Origin: Diphasiastrum complanatum
Lineage: Eukaryota; Streptophyta; Lycopodiopsida; Lycopodiales; Lycopodiaceae
Length of the DNA: 64,000 bases
NCBI GenBank assembly: GCA_029204225.1
Contig: CM055092.1
Span: forward strand, 43,417,245-43,481,244
Direction of reading: 5' to 3'
Both the position numbers and the translations under genes were made by a program. The stretch's first letter is position 1. Each line of letters opens with the position of its first letter. Below are positions 25,401 through 36,785 of this stretch, in pieces. Below the pieces are notes generated by a model. That model had not been told where the DNA came from. It did not search any database and saw nothing but the letters and a program-made list of their open reading frames with translations.

Positions 25401-27925
25401 CGAAATTATGGATAGCGGTGCTACCCAACACATGACCTCTCGCAAAGAATGGTTTACTGAGTACGCAGGTTACAACAGAGATCAATTCATCTGCCTCAGA
25501 GATTCAAGCACCATACGCGTGTAAGGCAAAGGAAAAGCGAAGATCACATTCAACAATGATCTATATATTTGTGTTCCCAATGTCCTTCATGTTCCTCAGC
25601 TATCAAAGAACCTGTTATCAGTCTCTAAGATAAGATGAGGGCTACACTGTTACTTTCTCATCTGAGCAGTGTACAATATTCGAGGAAGATACTACTCTGA
25701 CTACATGCACTAGAGTCGGAAATCTTTATGTACTCTCTAATTCAGTTGCATTAGCTAGTATCTCAAATGAAAATGTAAATGATAATGCTATTCTGTGGCA
25801 TAGTTGATTTGGACACGTGAATACGAGATCACTTTCCTATATGCGTTGTAATAATTTAGTTGATGGATGGTATTTCCCTTCTTCATTAGATAGGAAATAT
25901 TTCTTTTGTGAATCATGCATCTATGGCAAACACTCTAGAAGCAAGTTTCCCAAATCACATTCCATCAAAACAAAGCATGTATTGGATCTTGTACATAACG
26001 ATCTTTGTGGGCCAATGCCAACTCCGTCCTTAGGAGATGCAATCTATTTTATCACTTTCATAGATGATTATTCTAGATGGTCTACAGTCATGTTCATTAA
26101 GCACAAATCTAAAGCCTTTGAATGCTTCAAGAGATTCAAGGCCACGGCTGAGACACAAACGTCTACAAAAGTAAAGGCACTCCGAACTGATGACGACGGC
26201 GAATACATCTCTAATGAGATGTCCGACTACATGGCTGAACATGACATTAGAAGACAGTCCACCACTTCTTATTCATCTTAACAAAATGAGATTTTAGAAA
26301 GGAAGAATCAAACTCTTCTCAACTCAGCCAGATCCATGCTACATCAAGCACACCTACCTGCGAAGTTCTAGGTAGCAGCTATTGCCACATCTTGTTACGT
26401 GTAGGACAGATCCAGCACCCAAGCCGTCAACAACAAAACTCCTCATAAAGTTTGGCATGGGCACAAGCCTAGTGTCAGCCATTTGGTTGTATATGTTTTG
26501 TTCACATTTCTAAATAGCTTAGGAAGAAACTGGATCATAGGACAAATAAATGTATTTTCATTGGCTATCCTGATGAACATAAAGCTTATAAAGTTTATGA
26601 TCCATCCACCAATGTAGTATTTGTCTCTAGGGATGTAATATATCAAGAACATACATACTATGATTTCAAACAACCATCGATAAATGATGCTATGTCATTT
26701 CATCATATTTTACATAGCATGGATTCTTCCAACATTGATTGTCCTTATATAGAACCTGCAGCTACAGCTACAGAAGCCGAGCACTCGACAATACTTGTCA
26801 TCAGACCAGACCAAGCTAGCTCGAGCAGATCTGAAAAAATTCAAGAAAAAACATCATCGCATCCTGGTCAACCAAATGTTCGCAGATCGTCATGGACTCG
26901 GACAATTCTTGAGAGGTATACACCTCAATCGTTCTGGACTTCATCAGAAGAACCAGAGAGCCTAGCCGAAGCAATTAACTCCAAGGATGTTGTGAAGTGA
27001 CAAAAAGCTATGGAAAGCGAGTACAACTCACTTTTGACGAACCAGACCTGGACACTGGTCGACTGGTCGACTTCCTCACTCACAAGACAATTATCGAGAA
27101 CAAATGGATCTTCAAGAAGAAGATCAACTCTGATGGTTCCATTGATAAATGGAAAGCACGGTTGGTGGCTAAAGGATTCACTCAAGTCCAAGAAGTGGAT
27201 TATCAAGAAAATTTTAGTCTTGTCATCAAGATGCAGTCAATCAGGGCTCTGATTGCATTAGCAGCCACAGAAGACCTCGAAATGCACCATATGGATGTCA
27301 AGACAACATTCCTCAATGACAACATCGAAGAGGAGTTGTATACTTCCAACCGGAAGGATTTGAAGTGAAAGGACAAGAGCACAAAGTGCGCAAGCTGCAC
27401 AAAGCAATCTACAGCCTGAAATAGGCTGCAAGAGCATGGTTCGATAGAATCAAATCTCATCTCATTCAATTGGGATTTGCAAACAATTCAGCTGACTGTA
27501 ACGTTTACTCAAAGCATATAGGCACCCATTCAGCTCACATAGTTCTTTACGTAGATGATGCATTTATTTTGTCTAATGACACTTCTCTTCTGCACACTAC
27601 TAAGAGTGATCTGTCAAAGGAATTTGACATGACTGATTCAGGAGCTGTCCATTCTTTGCTAGGAATTCACATTACTAGAAACAGGCTTTAGAAGAAGATC
27701 TATCTTAGCCAGTAGGCATATCTAAAAGGCATTTTAGAAAAGTTTCATATGTCTGATCTCAAAGCAATTGATACTCCAATGGATCCAAATATAGTATTGA
27801 CTAAACCTACTAGTGCTGATTCTGATAATGAAGTACTCGACATAGCAAAGTACCCTTATCATTCACTAATAGGATCTTTGATGTATGCAATGTTGTGTAC
27901 TAGACCAGATTTCATGCATGGACTC
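25400..27925 (+). pseudogene. Decayed copia protease-integrase-RT (element K)
   Basis: Order on the plus strand: protease active site MDSGATQHMTS at 25407; VLHVPQLSKNLLSVSKI; gag-pre-integrase zinc block; integrase core open from 25817 to 26281 with CESCIYGK, FIDDYSR and LRTDDDGEY, then NEILERKN after a stop. The integrase C-terminus is heavily shifted. RT follows at 26997-27368 (NKWIFKKKINSDGSIDKWKA) and 27470-27691 with the catalytic LYVDDAF. A further block SLIGSLMYAMLCTRPDF ends at 27912. It has many stops and frameshifts. gag, RNase H and LTRs were not found. It is the only copy here that keeps the RT catalytic motif. Confidence 0.85.
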
Positions 27926-27969
27926 AAATAGTCATCCATGGACATTTTAATAATGCATAACAACTTCTG

Positions 27970-28023
27970 GTAACCAAATGGATGTGAAATCCACATTCTT
28001 GAATGGTGACCTAGAGGAGGAAG
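27970..28023 (+). pseudogene. Short copia RT fragment (L)
   Basis: The reading QMDVKSTFLNGDLEEE is the conserved RT block with the first catalytic Asp region. It is a different copy from element K, which has its own version (HHMDVKTTFLNDNIEEE) at 27288. It is interrupted exactly where the LTR of element M begins. Confidence 0.7.
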
Positions 28024-28730
28024 TGTGAAGGTTTTAGCATGTGAGAACTTCGCCACACACCCTACAGGATCTTACTGAGGTGTTGTGATTGCACAAGATT
28101 GATCAGAGAACAGTATACTTGAAAAATCTATGGCAAGAGCACAATGGCATACATCTAATGAAAAAAATCCAATTTGTCACTATGAGAATTGAATGTCATA
28201 AATAATTCTAAGTGCTTAGTATGGGAAAAACAGCCCGCTCTTGGGTAGAGAGAGAAAATCAATGAAAGAGAACTCGGGTAGAGAGAGAATGAGTCCAAAT
28301 CACCAAAATCTCACTATTTACAATATGGCAAAACATGCCAAGCTTTCCCTACATGAGAGAGACTCAAATTTCTACAGTGGAGCTGCATGGAAAGTCCACT
28401 TAACTGAACTAATTCACCTACTAGAGATTCAAATGTGTAACTACATGCATGGATGTTGCATGTACTGCATGTCAACTCATAGAATTTCCTAGACATGTGT
28501 AGATCACAAAAACCACTTTGCATGTTGCATGCACTGATTGCATGTGGCTTGCATGCATACTGTATAACATTGCATGCTATCTAAACTTCTGCATGTATCT
28601 ACCTAACTCAAATCTGACCTATACTAGAAGGTTATGTTAAACTTTTATGTACAACATGAAATATAGTGGAAATAACCATGGACATGGCCCAAACTCGAGA
28701 TAAGAAGATAATATTTTAATAATCTTCACA
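28024..28730 (-). repeat. 3' LTR of copia element M
   Basis: On the plus strand it starts TGTGAAGGTTTT and ends AATAATCTTCACA, so it has inverted TGTGAAG/CTTCACA ends, and is 707 bp long. The adjacent 28731-28740 reads as a polypurine tract (TAAGGAGGAG) on the minus strand. It interrupts the RT fragment L. Confidence 0.75.
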
Positions 28731-28740
28731 CTCCTCCTTA

Positions 28741-29229
28741 AAATCTATGTTCCTATCAACATAGACTTTGAAATTAGGCCAAGGTTAGTCCTCATCTTGA
28801 TAAAGACATTCTTGAGTAGGGCTTGGTGAGAAAATCTGCAACACAATTTGTAGAATCAACATGTTCCAGTGAGATCTGTCTCCCAATGACTTTTTCTCTT
28901 ACAAAATGATGAGCTATTTCAATGTTTTTGCTCCTTGCATGGAAAATTGGTTAATGCAAGAGCTTGAGCAGAAATATTGTCATTCTTGATAATTGGAGGA
29001 TCTTCATCTGCATAACACTTTAGCTCCAAAAGTAGCCTTTTGATCCATAAACCTTCTTTGTTGTCGTTGTAAGAGATTTGTACTCAGCTTCACAAGATGA
29101 TAAGAAAATAGTTGTCTGCTTCTTTGATAGCCAAGAAACCAAGTTTCCTCCGAGAAATATAGTGTAAGCACTTGTGGATTTTCTATCCAACCTGTCTCTT
29201 GCAAAATTTGAATCTGAAAAAGCAATCAT
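28741..29229 (-). pseudogene. RNase H domain of truncated copia element M
   Basis: On the minus strand it begins abruptly at 29229 with IAFSDSNFARDRLDRKSTSA. It runs through LSSCEAEYKSLTTTTKK, then, after a stop and shift, FHARSKNIEIAHHFVREKV and the C-terminal CVADFLTKP, and reaches the polypurine tract. Everything upstream of RNase H is absent. At 29230 the sequence is that of the Pif1-like helicase relic. Confidence 0.8.
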
Positions 29230-31213
29230 AGTATTTGTTATAGTTTCTTACATTTTCTGTGTGTGTGCATATGATTGTGAGATCAAATTTGATCATTTGC
29301 AAGAGTTGGTCTTCTAGAACAATTTGTGTGTTCAACGTATTGTCAATCTCTTGCAATGTTGGTTTTCGAAATCTTATTGTGTTAAAAAAATGATAGGTAC
29401 AAGATGTCAGATGAATGTCTAATTGAGTAATTCAAATGCATTTGAGTGGCCATTTTCCAATATATAGATGTCGAAACGGTGACATATCAAGCATAGATTT
29501 TCTGCTCAATGTCTACATATTGCTGTTAATTGTGCATGATCATTGACTAGTAGTAAAATATAATTTTTAAAAGGCTCATTGCATGGATTGGATTTTATTT
29601 GATTTATTTGAAGCACAACAAGATGCAATGTCTGTGCGGCCATCATGGACATCTCGTCAATAACAATAAAGTCAGCGACAAATGTATGTCAGCTGACATT
29701 AAATTCTATATATATAAGCCATTAACAAGGATGGAAAACATGTTGTGCATTGTTCTTGCATGTTTGCTAAATCTTGATGCAGTGACACCAATAGTGAGCA
29801 CAAAGCAATACAGATGTGTTCGTCTTCTAAAGCGAGTATGCTAGATACTTTACCAAATGCGTTTTTCCACTTCCAAGCGTACCTGAAAGCACAAAAATAC
29901 CCGAAGTTTCTGACATCAAAAGAGAATAGATATTTTTTTTGTTCACTTGTCAATGAGGTATTTCCAAGAAATTCAAATTCGTGTAAAATACCCAAGGCGT
30001 CCTTGGTATATTTTGTCAAGATGTCACATGTCATGACAAAATGATTTGTGTTGCAGTAGAATGGTCATGATCTATTGTCGTTGCTCATCTTGAAGCATTT
30101 GTTTATTTGTATAATCCTCAACATGGCATTCAATATCTCTTTCATTTTTAAGGCGTTCAATTTCTCGAATCTTTTCAGCATCGCCAAGGTGTGCGAGAAG
30201 CTTAGTAGTGGGGTTCATGGAAAGTTCAATGGCAGCATCAATCATGTGTTGTCGGATATAAAGAAAGACAAGGTAGGATTTGACAACATCTATAGCAGGT
30301 TTATAAAACCAAAGGAAGAAGGCATTAAGCTGATTTTGTAGAGAAACACCAGAGAAGAATTTGGAAAGATTATTCATTATGTACTAGATAGAGTGATCAA
30401 ACCAGATAATAGAAGAATTGTTTTTGCATTTGTCACCACACCTGCACTTAAAGAAAGGTCTTTACCAGTTCCAAATTCTAGCTTGATGCAGGTTGATCCT
30501 ATTGAAGCCAGTGTCAAAGTGGCCCCTAGTTCTAGCCGAGGTCTACTTAGAAGTACATCTCAAGGGTTCAAATCTGATCATTTTGATGACAATATCAAAG
30601 GCAATATGAGGATCAAAGGAAAGATTCTTATGTAAAGCGGCAAGTTTGCAAGCTTGGACTTCTACATCAGTAAGATGAGAGAGAGCGATCCAAAGCTCAA
30701 TAGGGATGGGTGCGAGAAAGTTGACAGAAGGTAGGCTCCAAAGTTTATAAGCAATTTTTGCATATTTAAACTCAATGATACAACTAGGTACCAAAGGTAC
30801 TTGGCGACTATTGGCTTGACAAAATTCAAAGGCGGATTGATTTCCCACTTCACAGATTTTTTGTAAAAGAAAGACTCTAATTGGGAAGCACTATTTTCAT
30901 CAAGGTCTTCGGTAAAGATCAAAGGGTGAGACGAAGTAGGAGAAGCAATAGGGAGAGGGGTATTAGCAGTAGAGTCACCATTTTCTTTTTCCAAGCAGGT
31001 AAATACTTTTCAAATATGTAAATGGCAGAATTTTTCTTCAGCAGAAATACGTTCAGCATTGTTTGAGAGGTCCATATAAATTTTTTCAACCATGCTTAAG
31101 GTTTTCTTATTTTTAATAAAGTCCATATAGATTCTGATCCAATCCGTGGTGGTCATCAAGTCAACAAGACAAAAGATTTTATCATCCAGGCCAGCAACAT
31201 TACAAGTAGTCAT
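29230..31213 (-). pseudogene. Pif1-like SF1 helicase relic, C-terminal and middle part
   Basis: On the minus strand a P-loop reads FVLSGTLGSGKTHLVKYLAY (about 29855-29920). It is followed after a shift by GVTASRFSKHARTMHNMFSI, the Walker B/motif II FIVIDEMSMM (about 29641-29675), and a motif III-like DHAQLTAICRH with a nearby Cys pair. Then KPTLQEIDNTLNTQIVLEDQ and FDLTIICTHTENVRNYN (about 29235-29350) follow. These are the landmarks of Pif1-family helicases. Upstream (30060-31213) lies an N-terminal extension of several hundred residues that I do not recognise (for example NPTTKLLAHLGDAEKIREIE), with at least one frameshift. The Helitron-type motif III wording (GGDFRQ) is not seen. Stops and shifts show it is dead. 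It is split by element A. Confidence 0.65.
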
Positions 31214-31860
31214 TGTGAAAATTGTCAACATTTCCTTGTCTAGTTTTAGGCCAAAATTGCTAAAAATGGCACATAGTTTAGGATCTGACTTTTCACACGT
31301 GTGAAACAGGTCTAGATATTTTTAGTAAGTGTATTTTTTCAGTATGAAGAAGTGTCAAACTTCAAGACCTTCGAAATGAGTCCATTTTCATGTATTTTGG
31401 ACATATATGCCAATTTTACCTATATAGGGCATATTTTAGGTAAGGAGGGTCTAGAGAGAGGAGAGAGAGTCATCTCTCTCAGCTATATATAGCAGGTAGG
31501 CCGTGGAGAAACAGGTTGGAGCAGATCCATTGTATTCATTTGCTTAATGAGAGATTTTTCTATTGGGTTCTCCTTCCATTGTTGGCATTGTGTAGTGATT
31601 GAGTTCAAGCTTTGTGTGTATGATCTTAGGTGCTTTTCAAAAGTGGTAGGCTGATGTATTATGGACTGTATAATGCTATTTTGGGCCGCACTTGATGTTT
31701 ATGGAAGTTTCCATTTGTGATAAATGCTTTTTGATCAAGTTCTTTGCATTCTAGGTAGCATAGAATGTGTTGCCAATTCCTAGCTTATGTAGTTTGGAGT
31801 GCAAGCATTCAAGCCAATGATCTTGGAGTTTAGATCCACTTAGGATCTGTATTTTACACA
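31214..31860 (+). repeat. 5' LTR of element A
   Basis: Starts TGTGAAAATTGTC and ends TTTTACACA. It contains a TATATATAG sequence near 31485 preceded by a purine-rich GAGAGAGGAGAGAGAG stretch, a plausible core promoter of the element. Confidence 0.95.
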
Positions 31861-31872
31861 TGGTATCAGAGC
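31861..31872 (+). other. Primer-binding site of element A
   Basis: TGGTATCAGAGC directly follows the LTR. This is the initiator-Met-tRNA complement typical of plant copia elements. Confidence 0.9.
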
Positions 31873-33032
31873 TGGTTGGCTTCTATTTACAGTAAGTATT
31901 CCATTTTTGGTGATATTTGGATGTTTGATCAAGTTCTAGCATGATTTTGCATTGCTTTGTTGATCAAATCTTACTAACCTTTGTTTTGTGAGTTGAACTT
32001 GTGGATCAAAAGCATATTTCAGGTCTATTGAAGATCAGAGGCTGAAAAGAAACTATTTTGGATCAGATCATAACACCTAATCATTTGTGATTGTGAGGCT
32101 TGTGCATATTCAATACTAACAATGTTCTTTTCAATTCTATTGTTGACAATCTCCATTCTTGGATGAACACTCTCCTTAAGTGGATGAAACTTGTCCTTAA
32201 GTGGATGACAAATGCTCTTTTGAGTGAGTTGTAATTCTCCTAAAGGCTGAGCAAAGCTCCCATTTGGATGAAAGATCCCCTTTTTTGGGTGAACATATTG
32301 TAAGCTCCATTGTGAAGAGCATATTGTAAAGATTGTCATCAATTTTGGCATAAATTTTGGTGTACTTTGTTGAGCATGTAAGTAACTCTCCTTATGTAAT
32401 TTGATTGGAGCATTTGCTGGAAGGTGTTAACCATTATGCAAGTGTGTTTTCAGGTTCTTAACAGGTTGAGGAACATTCTCATGTGAAGTGATCTTAGATC
32501 TACATCTAAACACCAAGATTTGACAAGATAGTGAAGCTAGTCTTGTGATTCACTAAGTGTGCTCATTCATTCACCTCTAAATCTTGTATTTATCACTTGC
32601 TGGAGTTTATAAACTTTTAGAAGTGTGGTTTACATGTGGTTTTACAGGTTGAATCAATATCTTAGTGTGTTGATCATATGTTGATCAAGTTTGTTCATTA
32701 CTAGGTAATCTTGGCATCCTAGTTTTGGGTATTTTCTAAGAATGCAAGTAACTCTTCACACCATAACTTGATTTGGTCACTTGCTGGAAAGTTTGAGAGC
32801 TTAAGCAAGAGTGTGTTCAGGTTGGTTTGATTTTGTAATCCATTCTTAGTGTGTGCAAAGTGTTGCATGTGTTTCAATCTTCCTTTCTATGCTTGGAAAC
32901 CATCTAGGTTCAAGATAGAAGTGTTTTAGGGTCCTAAATCTTCATAGATCTCTTTATCTATCATTTGTTGAGAGAAAAGTGAGTGCTAAGTGCTTTAGGA
33001 CAGAACCTAAAAGTTGAAGAAACATTAGAATC
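31873..33032 (+). other. Leader of element A with internal imperfect repeats
   Basis: No long coding frame. A segment with the wording ACTTGCTGGAA followed 30-50 bases later by CAGGTT recurs about every 190 bp (near 32412, 32596 and 32779), and CTTAAGTGGATGA occurs twice near 32175-32205. The size and repeats are notable for a leader. A role in RNA packaging or splicing is only a guess. Confidence 0.6.
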
Positions 33033-36000
33033 ATGGCTTCCAATGGTGGGATCATGCTAGAGTCTAGTGAAAGGTTGAGTTCATCAAACTACTCTACTTG
33101 GAAAGTGAGGATGGAGTCCTTACTTGAGTTGAATGAACTCATGGACATAGTTGCAGAAATTGAAGAGAGACCTCTCACACTTCAAGAGCAACAAAGGTTT
33201 GATAAGAAGGCCAAAAGGACTCTTCATATCATTAAAATGAATGTTACAAATGAACTTCTCAAGGAAGTTGGAAAGTGTCAAAGTGCAAGTGAGGCATGGA
33301 ATGCCTTAAAGAAGCTCTTTGAATCAAAGTCCACATCTAGGGTATTGACCCTAAGGAGACAAATATTTTCTAGTAGGCAAAGAGAGGGTGAAAGTGCTCA
33401 TGCATTTATCTTGAGAGTTAAGTCCCTAAGTGATGATTTAGCATGCATTGATGAGAACATAAAAGATGGTGAAATAGTCCAAGTTATGTTGAATGGTTTG
33501 CTAAATGAACATGCTAACCTTGTGCAAAGTTTTGCCATTCAAAGAGTCTTGCCAAGTGTGGTTGACTTGCAAGAAATCTTATTGGCTGAAGAACATAGGT
33601 TGCAATCAAAGCTTGATGGTGCATCCTTGCAAGGTGGAGGTGAAGAGGCTTTCTTCACAAAAGGCAAATTCAAGGGCAAAGGTAAAGGCAAAGGGAAATG
33701 GTCCAAAGGTGGTAACTTTGATCATGATGATCACTCTTCCTCTTCCTCTTCTACTAAGAACAATAAGTCAAAGTTCAAGTGCTTTTATTGTGGGATAAAA
33801 GGACATTTTGCAAATGAATGCCATAAGAAACAAAATGCTAGATCTAGGTTGAGATCTAATGTACTTCTTGGAGATGATAATTGTTGTGCTAACTTGGCAA
33901 GCTTTGGTGAATCTATGGTCAATTTTTTGGATCCATTGGATCTTGAAGATGCACTAGTGTTACCTACTAGTCATATGGAGTCATGTGGAGCTAAATTAGC
34001 ATCATGTTTGTACTCTTCTACTCATGGACTTCCAAGGCTTGTTGGTTCTTCAATGGTGCTAGATGGCAAGTGCAAAAATGGAAAAGGTAAGGAAGGAGCT
34101 AACTTCATCAATGGAGTTGATGAAGATTCTTCTTTGGAAGTGATTGTTGCTAATGACTTGTTTGTTCATATGGAAAAAGATGGAGATGCTAAGTGTCATT
34201 CTTTGCAAGAAGATGGTTGTTCTTCTAATTCTTTTCATATTGATGTATGTAATCATGTGGGAAAAGATGATGGTGCTTTGAGCATGCTTGAAGGAAATGG
34301 TTCTTTTACATCTTTTTGTGATAAAGTCATTTGTGCAACAAGTGGTGTCACATTTCTTCATAAAAAGAGTAGATCAAAGGTTTCTATCATGAGACTTGGT
34401 GAGGGAGATCACAAGTCAAAAGGAAGAGAAGTATGTGAAGTGTTCAAAGTAGGATGTACTTTGAATGATGTTTTTATGAACGATAGTGAGGAAGAATCAT
34501 TATCATATGACTCATTACCTAAATCATTGAGTAGAAGTTCATGTTTGAAAAGAGAGAGTACTTCAATCACTCTTATGTTGAAGGTACTAAGGATTCTTTT
34601 CTTGGCTTCTAATATTCAAGAGTCTTCTACTTCTTATGGTGCAACTATCAAGAGGGAGGTTTCTAACTTTTGTGGTGCTAGCATTAAGAGGGAGTCTTGT
34701 GAAGGAAAGGGCAATGGAAGAGTGGTTCTTGGGAAGATCCAAAGCATGCATCTAACATCTCTTCATCAACTCAAAGCATTCTATGATTGTGGTGGATTGT
34801 TCATTCATGGTCAAGATGGCAAAAGGTTGGTTGAAGAAGACTACATGGAGCAACTCAAGTGGCAACTTCTTCAAGGCAAGGGAGATATCATTGGTGAGCT
34901 TATTGAGGTTTGTTATGAACTCAAGAGGGCTGTTTTGATTAGGTTTGATACTCATCTTCACCTACTCTACTTCATGTTAAATGGAAATGTTGGAATCTAT
35001 CTTTTGGTTTATGATGGTGGCATTGTTTTCACTAACTATAGTGAAGGGTCAAATTTGAGCATTGATGAGATCTTGTGGGATCTTAATCATGTGTTTGAGA
35101 GGGAGTATCTTCAGAGTTTCAGATCTGAAGATGTTCACATATGCAAGATCTTTGATGTCTTATTGGAAGATCAAGAGGTTGATCTTGGATTGCTTCATCA
35201 ACACCAAGAGACAAGTGGCAATTCGAAGCTAGTGAAAAGCATCAAAGAAGAGACAAATGGTCAAGGCATTTTGGATCTGTTTTTACAGGTTCTTGAAGGT
35301 TCAAGTAAGGTCTTTGGAGCTGCAAGGAAGTGTCTTCTTACTCTACCTCACTTGCCTAATCTCATGTATGAACATTGTTATGTCAATGTGTTGAAATTGT
35401 CAAATTTCAATAAAACTAGTTCCATAGTTTTGCATCCTTTGGATCTTGGAGATGGAATAGTTATCATTGCTGGTTTGTATGATCAAGTACATGAATTCAT
35501 TCAGATCTTGAAAGGTATTGAAGTGGTCAATATGTTTTCTTTTGAACAAAGTTCAAGATCTAGTATTCTAGTGTTGGCAAATTGGCAACTTGTTGACATT
35601 GTAGGATCAAGCGTTGTGTGCAAATCTTGTGGAGGTACTTCAAGTATTTCAAGTTCAGGTTTTGGTCATTCAAATGGAGTAGGGAACACATCTTTTTGGC
35701 ATTCATTCACTCAAAGGCTTTCATGGATTGAAGATCTACAAAGGCAAGGTGGTGATGGAAGTTCATTCATGGAGATACATGTTGCATTCACTATATGTAT
35801 AGTGAAATGTGGAGGAGGCATGAAAACACTTGTTGATCACTTTCATTTACAACTTGTTTGCTGCTATTTTACAGAGAAACCAGAGATGGATACATGGAGG
35901 AATTCATTAATCGAGATTCTATATTCTTTTACATGTACCATTTTTATGATTCTATGTAAAATTGATGTAAGAAATAGTGAAGCATCCTATATGGACACTA

Positions 36001-36125
36001 TTATCTATATCAATTATGTTGTGTCCTATTTTGTACATATTAGGATCCTTGAGAAGAGATCTATTCTGATGATGGAGATCATTCTTAAGTTGGAACAAAG
36101 TAGTGTTGTAAAACTAGCAAGTTAA
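33033..36125 (+). CDS. 1030-residue gag-fusion protein of element A; C-terminal ~750 residues unidentified
   Basis: Residues 1 to about 200 are a copia gag (SSNYSTWKVRMESLLELNE, then LHIIKMNVTNELLKEVGKC). A Lys/Gly-rich stretch and an intact zinc knuckle CFYCGIKGHFANEC follow at about 250-263. After that no protease DSG motif, integrase HHCC/DDE, RT YVDD or RNase H is found. Residues ~270-700 are Ser/Lys/Glu-rich and unrecognised. Residues ~710 to the end contain a module homologous in the same frame to element B: EDQEVDL, then LVKSIKEE, DLFLQVLEGSSKV, ARKC, and near the end CKIDVRNSEAS. A 3.1 kb frame without a stop in such AT-rich DNA is very unlikely by chance. From family knowledge gag proteins form the virus-like particle. 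The role of the rest is unknown. The start is the first Met after the leader and matches the gag start of element B. Confidence 0.85.
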   Translation: MASNGGIMLESSERLSSSNYSTWKVRMESLLELNELMDIVAEIEERPLTLQEQQRFDKKAKRTLHIIKMNVTNELLKEVGKCQSASEAWNALKKLFESKSTSRVLTLRRQIFSSRQREGESAHAFILRVKSLSDDLACIDENIKDGEIVQVMLNGLLNEHANLVQSFAIQRVLPSVVDLQEILLAEEHRLQSKLDGASLQGGGEEAFFTKGKFKGKGKGKGKWSKGGNFDHDDHSSSSSSTKNNKSKFKCFYCGIKGHFANECHKKQNARSRLRSNVLLGDDNCCANLASFGESMVNFLDPLDLEDALVLPTSHMESCGAKLASCLYSSTHGLPRLVGSSMVLDGKCKNGKGKEGANFINGVDEDSSLEVIVANDLFVHMEKDGDAKCHSLQEDGCSSNSFHIDVCNHVGKDDGALSMLEGNGSFTSFCDKVICATSGVTFLHKKSRSKVSIMRLGEGDHKSKGREVCEVFKVGCTLNDVFMNDSEEESLSYDSLPKSLSRSSCLKRESTSITLMLKVLRILFLASNIQESSTSYGATIKREVSNFCGASIKRESCEGKGNGRVVLGKIQSMHLTSLHQLKAFYDCGGLFIHGQDGKRLVEEDYMEQLKWQLLQGKGDIIGELIEVCYELKRAVLIRFDTHLHLLYFMLNGNVGIYLLVYDGGIVFTNYSEGSNLSIDEILWDLNHVFEREYLQSFRSEDVHICKIFDVLLEDQEVDLGLLHQHQETSGNSKLVKSIKEETNGQGILDLFLQVLEGSSKVFGAARKCLLTLPHLPNLMYEHCYVNVLKLSNFNKTSSIVLHPLDLGDGIVIIAGLYDQVHEFIQILKGIEVVNMFSFEQSSRSSILVLANWQLVDIVGSSVVCKSCGGTSSISSSGFGHSNGVGNTSFWHSFTQRLSWIEDLQRQGGDGSSFMEIHVAFTICIVKCGGGMKTLVDHFHLQLVCCYFTEKPEMDTWRNSLIEILYSFTCTIFMILCKIDVRNSEASYMDTIIYINYVVSYFVHIRILEKRSILMMEIILKLEQSSVVKLAS

Positions 36126-36138
36126 GTTCAAGAGGGAG

Positions 36139-36785
36139 TGTGAAAATTGTCAACATTTCCTTGTCTAGTTTTAGGCCAAAATTGCTAAAAATGGCACATA
36201 GTTTAGGATCTGACTTTTCACACGTGTGAAACAGGTCTAGATATTTTTAGTAAGTGTATTTTTTCAGTATGAAGAAGTGTCAAACTTCAAGACCTTCGAA
36301 ATGAGTCCATTTTCATGTATTTTGGACATATATGCCAATTTTACCTATATAGGGCATATTTTAGGTAAGGAGGGTCTAGAGAGAGGAGAGAGAGTCATCT
36401 CTCTCAGCTATATATAGCAGGTAGGCCGTGGAGAAACAGGTTGGAGCAGATCCATTGTATTCATTTGCTTAATGAGAGATTTTTCTATTGGGTTCTCCTT
36501 CCATTGTTGGCATTGTGTAGTGATTGAGTTCAAGCTTTGTGTGTATGATCTTAGGTGCTTTCCAAAAGTGGTAGGCTGATGTATTATGGACTGTATAATG
36601 CTATTTTGGGCCGCACTTGATGTTTATGGAAGTTTCCATTTGTGATAAATGCTTTTTGATCAAGTTCTTTGCATTCTAGGTAGCATAGAATGTGTTGCCA
36701 ATTCCTAGCTTATGTAGTTTGGAGTGCAAGCATTCAAGCCAATGATCTTGGAGTTTAGATCCACTTAGGATCTGTATTTTTCACA
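36139..36785 (+). repeat. 3' LTR of element A
   Basis: Starts at 36139 after the polypurine tract AGAGGGAG (36131-36138) and ends TTTTTCACA. It has the same length as the 5' LTR and differs at two positions by eye, which indicates a young insertion. Confidence 0.95.
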
